Position numbers and translations under genes: made by a program | Shown here: piece after piece, positions 17,636 through 26,245 of the stretch | Position numbering within the stretch: the stretch's first letter is position 1 | How the letters are laid out: every line of letters begins with the position of its first letter | Notes under the pieces: generated by a model | Databases searched by the model: none | What the model saw: only the letters and a program-made list of their open reading frames with translations | What the model was told of the DNA's origin: nothing | From: Flavobacterium akiainvivens | Lineage (GTDB): Bacteria; Bacteroidota; Bacteroidia; Flavobacteriales; Flavobacteriaceae | NCBI RefSeq assembly: GCF_001278115.1 | Contig: NZ_LIYD01000005.1 | Coordinates: 581,197-645,196, forward strand | DNA: 64,000 nucleotides | Direction: 5' to 3'

Positions 17636-17670
17636 AAAAAAAGCTGCATAGTTAATATGCAGCTTTTTTT
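17636..17670 (+). terminator. Strong intrinsic terminator
   Basis: A perfect 15-bp stem, AAAAAAAGCTGCATA / TATGCAGCTTTTTTT, with a 5-nt loop, 17 bp after the carboxylesterase stop codon. Confidence 0.95.
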
Positions 17671-17760
17671 ACGTTATAACACTCATTAAGAGATTATTAT
17701 ATATATTCGTAATATTGATTTTAGTAAAATATTATAATTATTTTTGTAAAATCTTTATGA

Positions 17761-17789
17761 TACGGTTTTCCGTAGATATAGTATATTTG
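17761..17789 (+). promoter_or_regulatory. Response-regulator promoter with inverted repeat
   Basis: A -7 box TATATTTG at 17782-17789 is preceded, in the spacer, by TACGG-TTTT-CCGTA (17761-17774). The start codon is 41 nt downstream of the box. The repeat is a candidate operator. Confidence 0.5.
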
Positions 17790-17830
17790 AGGCTGAGAGT
17801 GACCTGCGTTTAGACCAAAACATCAATATT

Positions 17831-18265
17831 ATGAACAAAAAAGGGGACATTATTATCGTTGAGGACGACCCGGACGACTGGGAAATCCTGCTCGAAGTTT
17901 TTGAGCATGTTCTTGACGGTGAAGGTTATGATAACCGTGTGGTGATTTTTGAAGAGGCACCCATGGCTATTGATTACTTAAAGGAATGTGAAACAGAACC
18001 GTACATTATTTTTTCTGACATCAATATGCCGTTTATGGACGGCTTTGAACTTAGGGAACAAATTGCAAACGACCCTGACCTGAAAGATTTATTTGTACCG
18101 TTTGTTTTTCTTTCTACGGCTGATGAAGAAGACTATGAAGCAAAATCTATTGCTGTAGGGGCACAGGGGCATTATGTGAAGCCTGCTGACCTTGAAAAGT
18201 ATAAGGTGCTGATTAGCGAAATTTTAAAACAATGGAGCGACAGCCCAACTGAAGCGCCTAAATAG
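17831..18265 (+). CDS. Orphan single-domain response regulator
   Basis: A 144-residue receiver domain without output domain. The pocket residues E11 and D12, the phosphoacceptor D63 in IIFSDINMP, the Ser/Thr in FVFLSTADE and the Lys in YVKPAD are all present, so it should be phosphorylated. No kinase gene is adjacent; it is flanked by a carboxylesterase and a peptidase gene, each with its own terminator or promoter, and is therefore an orphan. It is the Rcp1-like type, as is the receiver at 7.7 kb, but the two are clearly diverged and not recent duplicates. A -7 box and an inverted repeat upstream suggest regulated expression. Confidence 0.92.
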   Translation: MNKKGDIIIVEDDPDDWEILLEVFEHVLDGEGYDNRVVIFEEAPMAIDYLKECETEPYIIFSDINMPFMDGFELREQIANDPDLKDLFVPFVFLSTADEEDYEAKSIAVGAQGHYVKPADLEKYKVLISEILKQWSDSPTEAPK

Positions 18266-18290
18266 CATTAGTAATTGTTTTTTCAGTATG

Positions 18291-18318
18291 GCCCCGCTTT
18301 TTGCGGGGCTGTTTTTTT
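18291..18318 (+). terminator. Intrinsic terminator
   Basis: GCCCCGC / GCGGGGC hairpin followed by TGTTTTTTT, 26 bp after the receiver gene. Confidence 0.95.
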
Positions 18319-18348
18319 ATTTACCCTGCCCATAAAAATATAATTCAT

Positions 18349-18356
18349 TAGCTTTG
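18349..18356 (+). promoter_or_regulatory. -7 promoter element of M1 peptidase gene
   Basis: TAGCTTTG fits TAnnTTTG, 20 nt upstream of the ATG at 18377. No obvious -33 element. Confidence 0.45.
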
Positions 18357-18376
18357 ATATTAAATAATCCCTGCTA

Positions 18377-20458
18377 ATGAGAGTTGTTTTCTTTTTTCTT
18401 TTGCTTACGGCCGGTGCCGCTACAGCACAGCAATACAAACAGGTTGATTTTAAAACCCTATCGGCTGCTATAGCGTTTGACGTTCCTGCAAAAAAGGTTC
18501 TGGGTACCGCAACCTATGAATTTGAGGTGCTTGAAAAAACAGATACCATATACATTGATGCCCAAAATATGGAGTTTGCCAATGTGCGACTTAATGGTAA
18601 AAAGAAAACCGGATGGCTTGCTACAAATAAACAACTTAAGCTTTTTAAGGGTTTTAAGAAGGGCAAAAATACCCTTACGCTTAGTTATACCGTCCAGCCC
18701 AAACAGGCGCTTTACTTTGTAAAAGACGGTACAGACGACCAGATATGGACACAGGGGCAGGGCAAGTATACCAGCCACTGGCTGCCCAGTTTTGACGATG
18801 TAAATGAAAAGCTGATATTTAAGTTATCGGTCAAATACCAGCATGGTTATACGGTTTTGGCTAATGGAAAACTTAAGGCTAAAACGGGCAATAACGATGG
18901 TACACAAACCTGGCTTTATGAGATGGATAAACCCATGAGCAGCTACCTGGCCATGCTGAGTATAGGCAGGTTTACCGAGCAGCAGGAAACATCATCATCG
19001 GGTACACCAATGGCGTTTTATATCCGTAAGGAAGATTCGCTTAAAATGGAGCCTACTTACCGCTACAGCCGCAGGATATTTGATTTTTTAGAACGCGAAA
19101 CCGGTTATGCCTACCCGTGGGGGGTGTACCGCCAGGTGCCTGCGTTAGACTTTTTATATGGCGGTATGGAGAATACTACCTCAACTATTTTTAGCCAGGA
19201 TTATGTGGTAGATTCAATTGGGTTTAATGACCGTACATACATAAACGTAAACGCCCACGAGCTGGCGCACCAGTGGTTTGGCGACCTTATTACGGCCCAA
19301 AGTAGTACCCATCACTGGTTGCAGGAGGGGTTTGCTACCTACTATGCCCTGCTTGCCGAGCAGGATTTGTATGGCGATGACCATTTTTACTACGAGCTGT
19401 ATGAAATGGCCGAACGCCTGCAACAGGCATCCAAGCGTGATACTATTGCTATTATGAATGAGAAGGCCAGCACGCTTACCTTTTACCAAAAGGGTGCGTG
19501 GGCGCTGCACGTGCTGCGCGAAGGCGTGGGCATTGACAACTTTAGAAAGGCAGTAAAAAGTTACCTTGAAAAATATGCCTTTAAAAACGTGGTTACCGAT
19601 GAATTTTTGGCCGAAATAAAGGCGGTTGCACCTGATTATGATACTGAAGGTTTTAAAAAGCGCTGGCTGCAAAGCGGTACGTTTGAAGTGCAGGAGGCAC
19701 TCGAACTGCTTAGTAAAAACAAATTTATGCAGCAGTACCTAGCCCTGGGAGACCTTGATAATAAGGCTTTTGCCGAAAATAAAGAGCAGTATCTGGAACT
19801 CATGAAATCTGATGTGTATTTTCCTGTAAAGGAAGAAATTTTGTATCAGTGTTCAGATGTGCCGTATGCCGATAAGGCCGAGATTATAGCTATTGCCATG
19901 AACAGCGGCGATGTAAAGCTAAGGCAGTCTGTGGCGCGAACCGTTACTAAAATACCTGCTGAATTTGAGGCGCAGTATTGGTCGCTGCTGGATGATAAAT
20001 CATATATCACACAGGAAATTGTGCTGAATGTGCTGTACAAAAACTTCCCGAAAAGGCGAACAGAACTGCTGGATAAAACAAAAAATTTAACCGGGTTTAA
20101 TGATATGAATTTAAGGATACTATGGCTTACCCTGGCTTATGTAACCCCCGGCTATAATGAGGCTGAAAAACCAGAATTTTATGCCCGCCTGCAGGAATTT
20201 GCAACGCCTAAGTATGAAAGCACCGTGCGCACCAACGCTTTTGCCAACCTGCTTTACATAGGCAAAGCCGACCCCATTGTGTGGGAAAACCTCGTGAATG
20301 CTACGCTGCATTATAAGTGGCAGTTTGTAAAATATGCAAAAGATAAACTAAGGGAACTGCTTAAAAAGCCGGGTTACCGCGAGCATTTTGAAGGCCTGCT
20401 GCCGCAGCTTAAAGCGCCTGAAAGGGCGAAGTTGCAGCAGTTGCTTGATGAAAAGTAA
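18377..20458 (+). CDS. M1-family metallopeptidase
   Basis: A 693-residue secreted zinc aminopeptidase. Signal peptide MRVVFFFLLLTAGAATAQ, then an N-terminal beta domain, then the thermolysin-like catalytic domain. Catalytic elements are the exopeptidase motif GGMEN (about 262-266), the zinc motif HELAHQ starting at H294, and the third ligand Glu near 317 in LQEGFATY. A helical C-terminal region (about 430-693) completes the fold. Length is normal for bacterial members lacking the extra beta domain. It acts on N-terminal residues of peptides in the periplasm or outside. The stop codon directly abuts the stop of the opposite-strand gene. Confidence 0.92.
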   Translation: MRVVFFFLLLTAGAATAQQYKQVDFKTLSAAIAFDVPAKKVLGTATYEFEVLEKTDTIYIDAQNMEFANVRLNGKKKTGWLATNKQLKLFKGFKKGKNTLTLSYTVQPKQALYFVKDGTDDQIWTQGQGKYTSHWLPSFDDVNEKLIFKLSVKYQHGYTVLANGKLKAKTGNNDGTQTWLYEMDKPMSSYLAMLSIGRFTEQQETSSSGTPMAFYIRKEDSLKMEPTYRYSRRIFDFLERETGYAYPWGVYRQVPALDFLYGGMENTTSTIFSQDYVVDSIGFNDRTYINVNAHELAHQWFGDLITAQSSTHHWLQEGFATYYALLAEQDLYGDDHFYYELYEMAERLQQASKRDTIAIMNEKASTLTFYQKGAWALHVLREGVGIDNFRKAVKSYLEKYAFKNVVTDEFLAEIKAVAPDYDTEGFKKRWLQSGTFEVQEALELLSKNKFMQQYLALGDLDNKAFAENKEQYLELMKSDVYFPVKEEILYQCSDVPYADKAEIIAIAMNSGDVKLRQSVARTVTKIPAEFEAQYWSLLDDKSYITQEIVLNVLYKNFPKRRTELLDKTKNLTGFNDMNLRILWLTLAYVTPGYNEAEKPEFYARLQEFATPKYESTVRTNAFANLLYIGKADPIVWENLVNATLHYKWQFVKYAKDKLRELLKKPGYREHFEGLLPQLKAPERAKLQQLLDEK

Positions 20459-21127
20459 TTAGCGGCTGAATACAAATCCGGTTTTAGCCGTGTTCATGTG
20501 CAGCTCAAGGGTGTTGCTGTTAGCAATTACAACCTTCCATTGCTTGGCGCCGCTGGCTGATGTTGCAATTATAGTATTTGTCTTGGCGTCAAAATACCAA
20601 AAGCCGGTTTCGTTTATTTGCCCTACGGTTACGGTATAGGTATTATCTGGCCTGAAGTCTATAAAATTATTGGCGGGGGCGGGTTGCAGGTCTTCGTCAT
20701 CAGGGTCAAGGCGGGTACCCTCAAATTTCCATTTGTGCATAATGTTGGCAGGGTTGCTAAAACTGTCATTACGTTTAAAGGTCATTATAAGCTCTTTCTG
20801 CCTTACTTTCATTTTATGGGGTTCAAGCGATAATATCTCTAATGTACCTGATATTTTACCCTCGTTTGTAGTGGCGGTTATTGTGTTACCTGTTAGCTTC
20901 CAGATGCCTTTTTCGGTACTGGTAAGCAGCTTGGCTTCATAATAATTATCCGGATAAAAAACAAAGGTGTAGCCTTTCATATAACCTTCAACCCTTGCTT
21001 TTTTTTCTTTATCTACCCCCATATCGTCGGCAAAGGCTTCAAATTCCCAGGTACCGAACAGGCTGTCCCTAACCTGGGCATTTATACTAAATGTAATAAG
21101 CAGCAGTAGTGTGAAATAATGTTTCAT
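20459..21127 (-). CDS. Secreted protein with two lipocalin-like domains
   Basis: A 222-residue exported protein (signal peptide MKHYFTLLLLITFSINAQ). It holds two similar beta-rich segments: the first opens LFGTWEFEAF and contains a (F)VFYPDNYY strand and GIWKLTGNTITA; the second opens MHKWKFEGT and contains IDFRPDNTYTV and GFWYFDAKTNTIIA. This GxW...PDNxY...GxWxxxxxxI pattern is that of lipocalin-like domains common in Bacteroidota (DUF4923/DUF5004-type). The small barrel may bind a hydrophobic ligand, but this is inference. Its stop codon abuts that of the M1 peptidase and its 5' neighbour on the same strand starts 12 bp away, so those two are an operon. Confidence 0.75.
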   Translation of the reverse strand: MKHYFTLLLLITFSINAQVRDSLFGTWEFEAFADDMGVDKEKKARVEGYMKGYTFVFYPDNYYEAKLLTSTEKGIWKLTGNTITATTNEGKISGTLEILSLEPHKMKVRQKELIMTFKRNDSFSNPANIMHKWKFEGTRLDPDDEDLQPAPANNFIDFRPDNTYTVTVGQINETGFWYFDAKTNTIIATSASGAKQWKVVIANSNTLELHMNTAKTGFVFSR

Positions 21128-21139
21128 GTTGTTTGTTGT

Positions 21140-22210
21140 TTATTGGATGGCTTGTATGTCGGTATCGTTAAAATTGTTTTGCCAAAAAGCCTCATCGGTT
21201 ATGGCCTGCCTTTTAGTCGATTTCCAGTCGGGCACCAAAGTGCGTATGTCATTGTTTATTATCATGAATTCACGGCGCAGGGCGGTTTCACATTCTTTAC
21301 GGGGTATTTTATTCCATTTGTAAAACAAGCCTCCTGAAGTTGTTTTAGCTATGTAATAATATTCCAGCCACAGGCGGCCTGTGCCGTCATAATACACAAT
21401 AGGTACAAGGGCCTTGTCCCTGTTTGGGCTCAACAATATGTAGCGTTTGTTATCGTGATATTTTTCTTCAAACCGCTTATTGCAGGTAAAAGGCTTTGTG
21501 CGGTGCAGTTGTGCCCAAAGGCTGTCGGCAGCAGGGGTAAACCAGGTAAGGGCTTTCTCGTCGCGGGCTTCTTCGCGCATCCATGCCACGTGTAAGGTAT
21601 AATTTTCTATTATTAAAGGCTTACCAAGATAAGGGATACGGTATTTTGCCCTGTGGGTATTTTTATCTGTAGCAATGGCTAAAGGGTTGTCTTTTTTGCC
21701 TTCCCAAAAATCCTTTATGTATTTAAAGTATTCAATGTTTACCAGGGCATCAAAAAGGTAAATGTCCTGAGCTTCAGAAAGGTTTGCTGCATGCAGGGTA
21801 ACTGATTTATCTTTATCAAAATACCACTTACCTTCATATTTCATGCCCCAAAGCATGTAGCCGTAATAATGTATGGTATCGGTTTTTCTACGCTCATATT
21901 CCATCCGGCTTCCACCACTAAACCTATCCATAAATTTATAATGCTCTGAATCTACCCTGTCAACAAAAAAAGCAATGAAGCGTGTGGTGTCGGCATTGTG
22001 TATACACTTAAAAGCCTGTTTGGCAACAACAGTATGCTCTAAATCCTGCTGGGCATATTCAAGTACAGGGATCGTATTATTGTAGCTGTTTTGCACCTCT
22101 TTCCATTGTTTTTCAGTAGGCAGCTGCCTGGTTTTATATTTTGGGTTTTCAACCTGCCGTTGTGCAACGGCAAGCAGCGGTGCCAGGAGTATGAGGAGGA
22201 TAAGGCGCAT
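21140..22210 (-). CDS. Secreted protein of unknown function, 356 aa
   Basis: Signal peptide MRLILLILLAPLLAVAQ, then about 340 residues with many aromatic and charged residues and no recognised motif. Segments such as YGYMLWGMKYEGKWYF suggest a mixed alpha/beta secreted domain. No lipobox or sorting domain. It is 31 bp downstream of the alpha/beta hydrolase gene and 12 bp upstream of the two-domain lipocalin-like gene on the same strand, so the three probably form one transcript. I cannot name the family; the organisation suggests an envelope-related role. Confidence 0.7.
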   Translation of the reverse strand: MRLILLILLAPLLAVAQRQVENPKYKTRQLPTEKQWKEVQNSYNNTIPVLEYAQQDLEHTVVAKQAFKCIHNADTTRFIAFFVDRVDSEHYKFMDRFSGGSRMEYERRKTDTIHYYGYMLWGMKYEGKWYFDKDKSVTLHAANLSEAQDIYLFDALVNIEYFKYIKDFWEGKKDNPLAIATDKNTHRAKYRIPYLGKPLIIENYTLHVAWMREEARDEKALTWFTPAADSLWAQLHRTKPFTCNKRFEEKYHDNKRYILLSPNRDKALVPIVYYDGTGRLWLEYYYIAKTTSGGLFYKWNKIPRKECETALRREFMIINNDIRTLVPDWKSTKRQAITDEAFWQNNFNDTDIQAIQ

Positions 22211-22241
22211 AGAAATAGTAGGTTATGTATTTCAAATATAG

Positions 22242-23180
22242 CTATTTTTTGAGAAATGCAGTAACATCCTGCGCCCACTGTTGTTTGTGGGTGGTTAAAA
22301 AATCATGCCCGGCCTGAGTATACACTTTTAGGGTTTTAGTGCCCGCAAGGTTGGTAAAAATGGCATCAGTTTCAGCCCGGGAAACACGGTTATCATTTGC
22401 GCCATAGGCCAGCAGTGTGGGGCATTTTACAGCCTTGGCGTATTCCTGCGGGTTGTGCCCAAACGCCCAGAAACCGTTCTCTACACCGCCCCAAAACGTA
22501 AGCAGCCCTGCCATGGGGAATTTAGGTATGCCCATCAGCTCAAAACGGGCGCAAACAGTGGTGTACATAGCGCCAAACGGGCAGCCTATCATAATGGCTT
22601 TTGGGTTTATATTATAGGTATCAATGGCCTTTAAAATAGCTGCGGCACCCATGCTGTTGCCGCACAGGTAAATGTTTTGTTCGCCCTTATTTTTAATGTA
22701 TTCAAAGCAGGTTTTAACCTGTTCAGCCTCTTTAAAGCCTATTGTGGTCTGGTTGCCTTCGCTGCCGCCGGAGCCCATAAAATCTACCAGCAGCGTGTTG
22801 TAGCCCAGGTTGTGGAAGATATCACTTTGTTCAATCAGTTTTGATTTGTTACCCTGGTAGCCGTGAAAAAGCAGCATGGTGCCCTTAGCATTTTCAGCCT
22901 TTACATACCAGCACTCAATCTTCTTGTTGCTTTGCAAGGGAATGGTTTCAAAGGGTTGGGAGGGCTTTATGTCGTTTTCAGGGCGTGGGGCATCTACACC
23001 TGTAAATACTATTTTTAGCTTTTGCAAGGGTGTAAGGCTGTCGGCTTTAGTACGTGGTGCGGCTGTTTCTGAAAAATGTGTGAATTTATAAGCATGAAAG
23101 GCCGCTATTACGTTCATTAGTATGAAAATAACCAGGAGTATGCGAGCAATGCGCTTCAGATATTTTTTGTGAGGTTTCAT
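22242..23180 (-). CDS. Alpha/beta hydrolase, membrane anchored
   Basis: A 312-residue serine hydrolase. A basic N-terminus and a single hydrophobic helix (about 11-30) anchor it in the membrane with the catalytic domain in the periplasm. The nucleophile elbow is LCGNSMGAA (about 172-180), the oxyanion region is LFHGYQGNKS (about 104-113), the Asp is in YGANDNRVS and the His in QAGHDFL near the C-terminus. Family relatives are BAAT/YqkD-like hydrolases with lipid or thioester substrates; the substrate is not shown. It probably heads an operon with the two secreted-protein genes downstream. The start at 23180 fits the basic-then-hydrophobic N-terminus. Confidence 0.85.
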   Translation of the reverse strand: MKPHKKYLKRIARILLVIFILMNVIAAFHAYKFTHFSETAAPRTKADSLTPLQKLKIVFTGVDAPRPENDIKPSQPFETIPLQSNKKIECWYVKAENAKGTMLLFHGYQGNKSKLIEQSDIFHNLGYNTLLVDFMGSGGSEGNQTTIGFKEAEQVKTCFEYIKNKGEQNIYLCGNSMGAAAILKAIDTYNINPKAIMIGCPFGAMYTTVCARFELMGIPKFPMAGLLTFWGGVENGFWAFGHNPQEYAKAVKCPTLLAYGANDNRVSRAETDAIFTNLAGTKTLKVYTQAGHDFLTTHKQQWAQDVTAFLKK

Positions 23181-23285
23181 ACCTACAAGTTTACTAAATA
23201 AAGCCTTACAATGATAATTTTAACTTTAACAAAAAATGTTACAGTTAGTGGTACAGTTTTGCCGTTTATGCCTTAATTTTATGGT

Positions 23286-24416
23286 ATGGAAACAAGCAGG
23301 AGAAAAGGATTTATATTCACAAAATATGAGGCGCCACACCAATCGCCGTTTGACAAGCTGTTTGAGATTTTTACCGAGCTTATTACCCACACTTCGGGTG
23401 ATTTTGACGAGGCCATAGACTGGCTGCGCCAGCTTGATAAAGAATATGAGCTTACCACGCCACAATATACCATTGACGATTTTATTGAAGACCTGAAGAA
23501 AAAGGGTTACATACGTGAGGAAATCCGCAATGGTGATGGCGACGGAGAGGGCAACGGCATACGCCTTAGCTCTAAAATGGAGCAGAACATACGTCAGCAG
23601 GCGCTGAAGCAGATATTTAGCAATCTTAAAAAAAGCGGCAGCGGCAACCACAGCACCAAGCACAGCGGGGCAGGAGAGGAGCACACAGGCGAGTTTAGGG
23701 AGTTTCGTTTTGGCGATGCGTTAGAAAAGATTTCGCTTACGGAAAGCCTCAAGAACGCGCAGGTAAACCATGGCGTAAATGCCTTTAACCTTACCGAAGA
23801 CGACCTGGTGGTGGAAGACAGCCATTTTAAGGCGCAAATGAGCACCGTGCTTATGATAGACATCAGCCACAGCATGATACTTTATGGCGAAGACCGCATT
23901 ACACCCGCCAAAAAGGTAGCCATGGCGCTGGCCGAGCTCATTACTACACGCTACCCTAAAGACACGCTCGATATACTGGTGTTTGGCAACGATGCCTGGC
24001 CTATTGCCATTAAAGATTTGCCGTACCTACAGGTAGGGCCGTACCATACCAATACGGTTGCCGGCTTACAACTGGCTATGGATTTGCTGCGCCGCAAGCG
24101 CAATACCAACAAGCAGATTTTTATGATTACCGATGGCAAGCCCAGCTGCATCCGCGAAAGCGATGGCTCTTACTACATGAACAGCTACGGCCTTGACGAT
24201 TATATTACCGAGAAGTGCTATAACATGGCGGCACAGGCCCGCAAGCTTCATATACCCATTACCACCTTTATGATTGCCCAGGACAGCTACCTGCAACGCT
24301 TTGTGCGTGAGTTTACACAGGCCAACCAGGGCAAGGCGTTTTACACCGGGCTCAAGGGCTTGGGTGAGATGATTTTTGAGGATTATGAGGCGAACAGGAA
24401 AAAGAGGGTAAAATAG
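23286..24416 (+). CDS. VWA-domain protein paired with AAA ATPase
   Basis: A 376-residue cytosolic protein with no signal peptide. Residues 1-180 are a helical, charged region of unknown fold. The von Willebrand A domain (about 185-370) has a full metal-ion-dependent adhesion site: DISHS (starting near residue 191), the following Thr region and TDGKPS (about 282-287). Metal-dependent binding to a partner is expected. The next gene on the strand encodes a MoxR/BchI-like AAA ATPase, and VWA plus AAA partners of this kind work as chaperone-like metal-insertion or remodelling machines (CoxE/CoxD, BchD/BchI, NorD/NorQ). The gap between the two is 92 bp. The client protein is unknown. Confidence 0.85.
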   Translation: METSRRKGFIFTKYEAPHQSPFDKLFEIFTELITHTSGDFDEAIDWLRQLDKEYELTTPQYTIDDFIEDLKKKGYIREEIRNGDGDGEGNGIRLSSKMEQNIRQQALKQIFSNLKKSGSGNHSTKHSGAGEEHTGEFREFRFGDALEKISLTESLKNAQVNHGVNAFNLTEDDLVVEDSHFKAQMSTVLMIDISHSMILYGEDRITPAKKVAMALAELITTRYPKDTLDILVFGNDAWPIAIKDLPYLQVGPYHTNTVAGLQLAMDLLRRKRNTNKQIFMITDGKPSCIRESDGSYYMNSYGLDDYITEKCYNMAAQARKLHIPITTFMIAQDSYLQRFVREFTQANQGKAFYTGLKGLGEMIFEDYEANRKKRVK

Positions 24417-24423
24417 ATTTTTG

Positions 24424-24466
24424 GAATTTTAGATACGAGATAATAGATGATAGACGAAAGAGTGAA
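24424..24466. repeat. Short degenerate intergenic repeat
   Basis: The gap between the VWA and AAA genes contains AGATACGAGATAATAGATGATAGACG, a string made of close copies of GAGATA/AATAGA units, in shortened form AGATAATAGATGATAGAC. Similar strings occur in intergenic DNA of Flavobacteriia. It carries no visible gene. Confidence 0.35.
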
Positions 24467-24508
24467 ACTGACGTTACAACTTTCGATATTTAAACATTAA
24501 AACTGAAT

Positions 24509-25969
24509 ATGGCTACTACAGATATAAAAACATTTTGGGAACTAAAAAAAGCAGGCTACCAGCCTAAAAAGATAAAAGATGAACTGCGCGACAACCTGCG
24601 CAAAAAAATTACCAAAGGGCAAACCGTTTTTGAAGGTGTGCACGGTTATGAAAACACCGTTATACCAGAGCTGGAACGTGCCATACTAAGCCGCCACAAC
24701 ATCAACCTGCTGGGGCTTCGTGGGCAGGCGAAGACAAGGCTTGCACGGCTTATGGTTAATTTGCTTGATGAGTATATTCCCGTAGTGGAGGGCAGCGAGA
24801 TTAACGACGACCCATTTAACCCCATGTCGCGCTATGCAAAAGACCTGATTGCCGAAAAAGGCGATGACACTCCCATAAGCTGGCTGCACCGCAACGACCG
24901 CTTTTATGAAAAGCTGGCTACGCCCGATGTTACCGTGGCCGACCTTATAGGCGATATAGACCCTATTAAGGCTGCAAACCTAAAGCTTTCGTATGCTGAT
25001 GACCGTGTAATACATTTCGGGATGATTCCGAGGGCTAACCGCTGCATTTTTGTAATTAACGAACTTCCGGATTTACAGGCACGCATACAGGTGGCCCTGT
25101 TTAACATCCTTCAGGAAGGCGATATACAAATACGTGGGTTTAAGCTGCGCCTGCCGCTCGACCTGCAATTTGTGTTTACCGCAAACCCGGAGGATTATAC
25201 CAACCGTGGCAGTATTGTTACGCCGCTAAAAGACAGGATAGGCAGCCAGATATTAACGCACTATCCTGAAACCATTGAAATTGCACGTACCATTACGCAG
25301 CAGGAAGCCAACCAGGACGGCCGCCAGGAAGAAATTTACGTGCCCACACTGGCTAAAGACCTGCTGGAACAGATTGCCTTTGAAGCCCGCAACAGCGAGT
25401 TTGTAGATTACAAAAGCGGGGTGAGCGCCCGTATGAGCATCACAGCCTTTGAAAACTTATTAAGTACCGCTGAACGCCGTGGGCTAAGGGCGGGTCAGGA
25501 AAAGACATCTATACGCCTGAGTGATTTTATGGGCATTATACCTGCCATTACCGGTAAAGTGGAATTGGTGTATGAAGGGGAACAGGAGGGAGCTGCTGCC
25601 GTAGCAGAAATATTGATGGGCAGCGCCGTTAAAACGCTGTTTACAGAATATTTCCCTAAGATAGAAAAGCTACAGAAAGCCAAAGATAAAGACGAATACC
25701 AGGATGTGGTAGACTGGTTTTTTAACGAAAGCGGCCTTGAGATAAACGACGATGCTACCGACAGGGAATACCAAAAACAGCTGGACAGCATTATACCCCT
25801 TAAGCAGCTGGTGCAAAAATACCAGCCGGGCACGCCAAAAGAGGATGTTTACTTTATGAAAGAGTTTATTTTATGGGGCCTTTCAGAATATAAAAAGCTT
25901 AGTAAAGACAGGTATAGCGAGGGTTACCAGTTTAAAGACCCTTTTGGAAGCTACATTAGTAAACTGTAA
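24509..25969 (+). CDS. MoxR/BchI-like AAA ATPase
   Basis: A 486-residue AAA+ ATPase of the MoxR/magnesium-chelatase group. Walker A is GLRGQAKT (69-76) in place of the usual GxPGxAKT. The Walker B segment reads IFVINE (180-185), so the first acidic residue is Asn184 with Glu185 kept; my recollection is that INELPDL is typical of this subfamily, so the change is likely natural. The sensor region ANPEDYTNRG and the PLKDRIGSQI arginine-finger segment follow. A helical C-terminal domain runs to 486. It is preceded by the VWA partner gene on the same strand. The pair probably remodels or metallates an unidentified protein. Confidence 0.85.
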   Translation: MATTDIKTFWELKKAGYQPKKIKDELRDNLRKKITKGQTVFEGVHGYENTVIPELERAILSRHNINLLGLRGQAKTRLARLMVNLLDEYIPVVEGSEINDDPFNPMSRYAKDLIAEKGDDTPISWLHRNDRFYEKLATPDVTVADLIGDIDPIKAANLKLSYADDRVIHFGMIPRANRCIFVINELPDLQARIQVALFNILQEGDIQIRGFKLRLPLDLQFVFTANPEDYTNRGSIVTPLKDRIGSQILTHYPETIEIARTITQQEANQDGRQEEIYVPTLAKDLLEQIAFEARNSEFVDYKSGVSARMSITAFENLLSTAERRGLRAGQEKTSIRLSDFMGIIPAITGKVELVYEGEQEGAAAVAEILMGSAVKTLFTEYFPKIEKLQKAKDKDEYQDVVDWFFNESGLEINDDATDREYQKQLDSIIPLKQLVQKYQPGTPKEDVYFMKEFILWGLSEYKKLSKDRYSEGYQFKDPFGSYISKL

Positions 25970-26034
25970 TTTTTTGTTTTTCAAATTATTAATTTTTCCC
26001 TTACAGAAAGCGGATTAAAAAATTGTTAAAAAAT

Positions 26035-26066
26035 TTTGAAATTCAATATTTATTACGTTATATTTG
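26035..26066 (+). promoter_or_regulatory. Consensus promoter upstream of putative sRNA
   Basis: TTTG at 26035-26038, 20 nt spacer, TATATTTG at 26059-26066: a near-perfect Bacteroidota promoter pointing right, with no open reading frame of any size downstream before the terminator at 26103-26143. Confidence 0.6.
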
Positions 26067-26072
26067 CTTGTT

Positions 26073-26143
26073 GATTTTTTGGGGGCATTAAATCACGACT
26101 TATCCTTCCTGAGACACGTTTTCTCAGGAGGGATTTTCTTTTT
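26073..26143 (+). ncRNA. Putative small RNA, about 70 nt
   Basis: A transcript starting about 7 nt past the -7 box would run roughly 70 nt and end at the hairpin 26103-26143. The 30-nt unpaired 5' part begins with a G-rich stretch (TTTTTTGGGGGC). There is no start codon with a meaningful frame. Whether it is a distinct RNA or only a longer 3' UTR of the AAA ATPase operon cannot be told from sequence. It could belong to a known flavobacterial RNA family that I cannot check here. Confidence 0.45.
26103..26143 (+). terminator. Intrinsic terminator
   Basis: A 12-bp stem TCCTTCCTGAGA / TCTCAGGAGGGA (one G-U pair) with loop CACGTTT, followed by TTTTCTTTTT. Confidence 0.9.
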
Positions 26144-26186
26144 AAGGATATTTATAACTCTTATGTAAATAGGTAAGAAGAGATAT

Positions 26187-26228
26187 AAACAAAACAGGCA
26201 ACGTTTATAACGTTGCCTGTTTTGTTTT
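26187..26228. terminator. Strong bidirectional terminator after tamL
   Basis: A perfect 19-bp inverted repeat around a TATA centre (stem core CAGGCAACGTT / AACGTTGCCTG, flanked by AAACAAAA and TTTTGTTT). It lies 17 bp past the tamL stop on the minus strand. Confidence 0.93.
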
Positions 26229-26245
26229 ATGCTAAAATGATTGTC

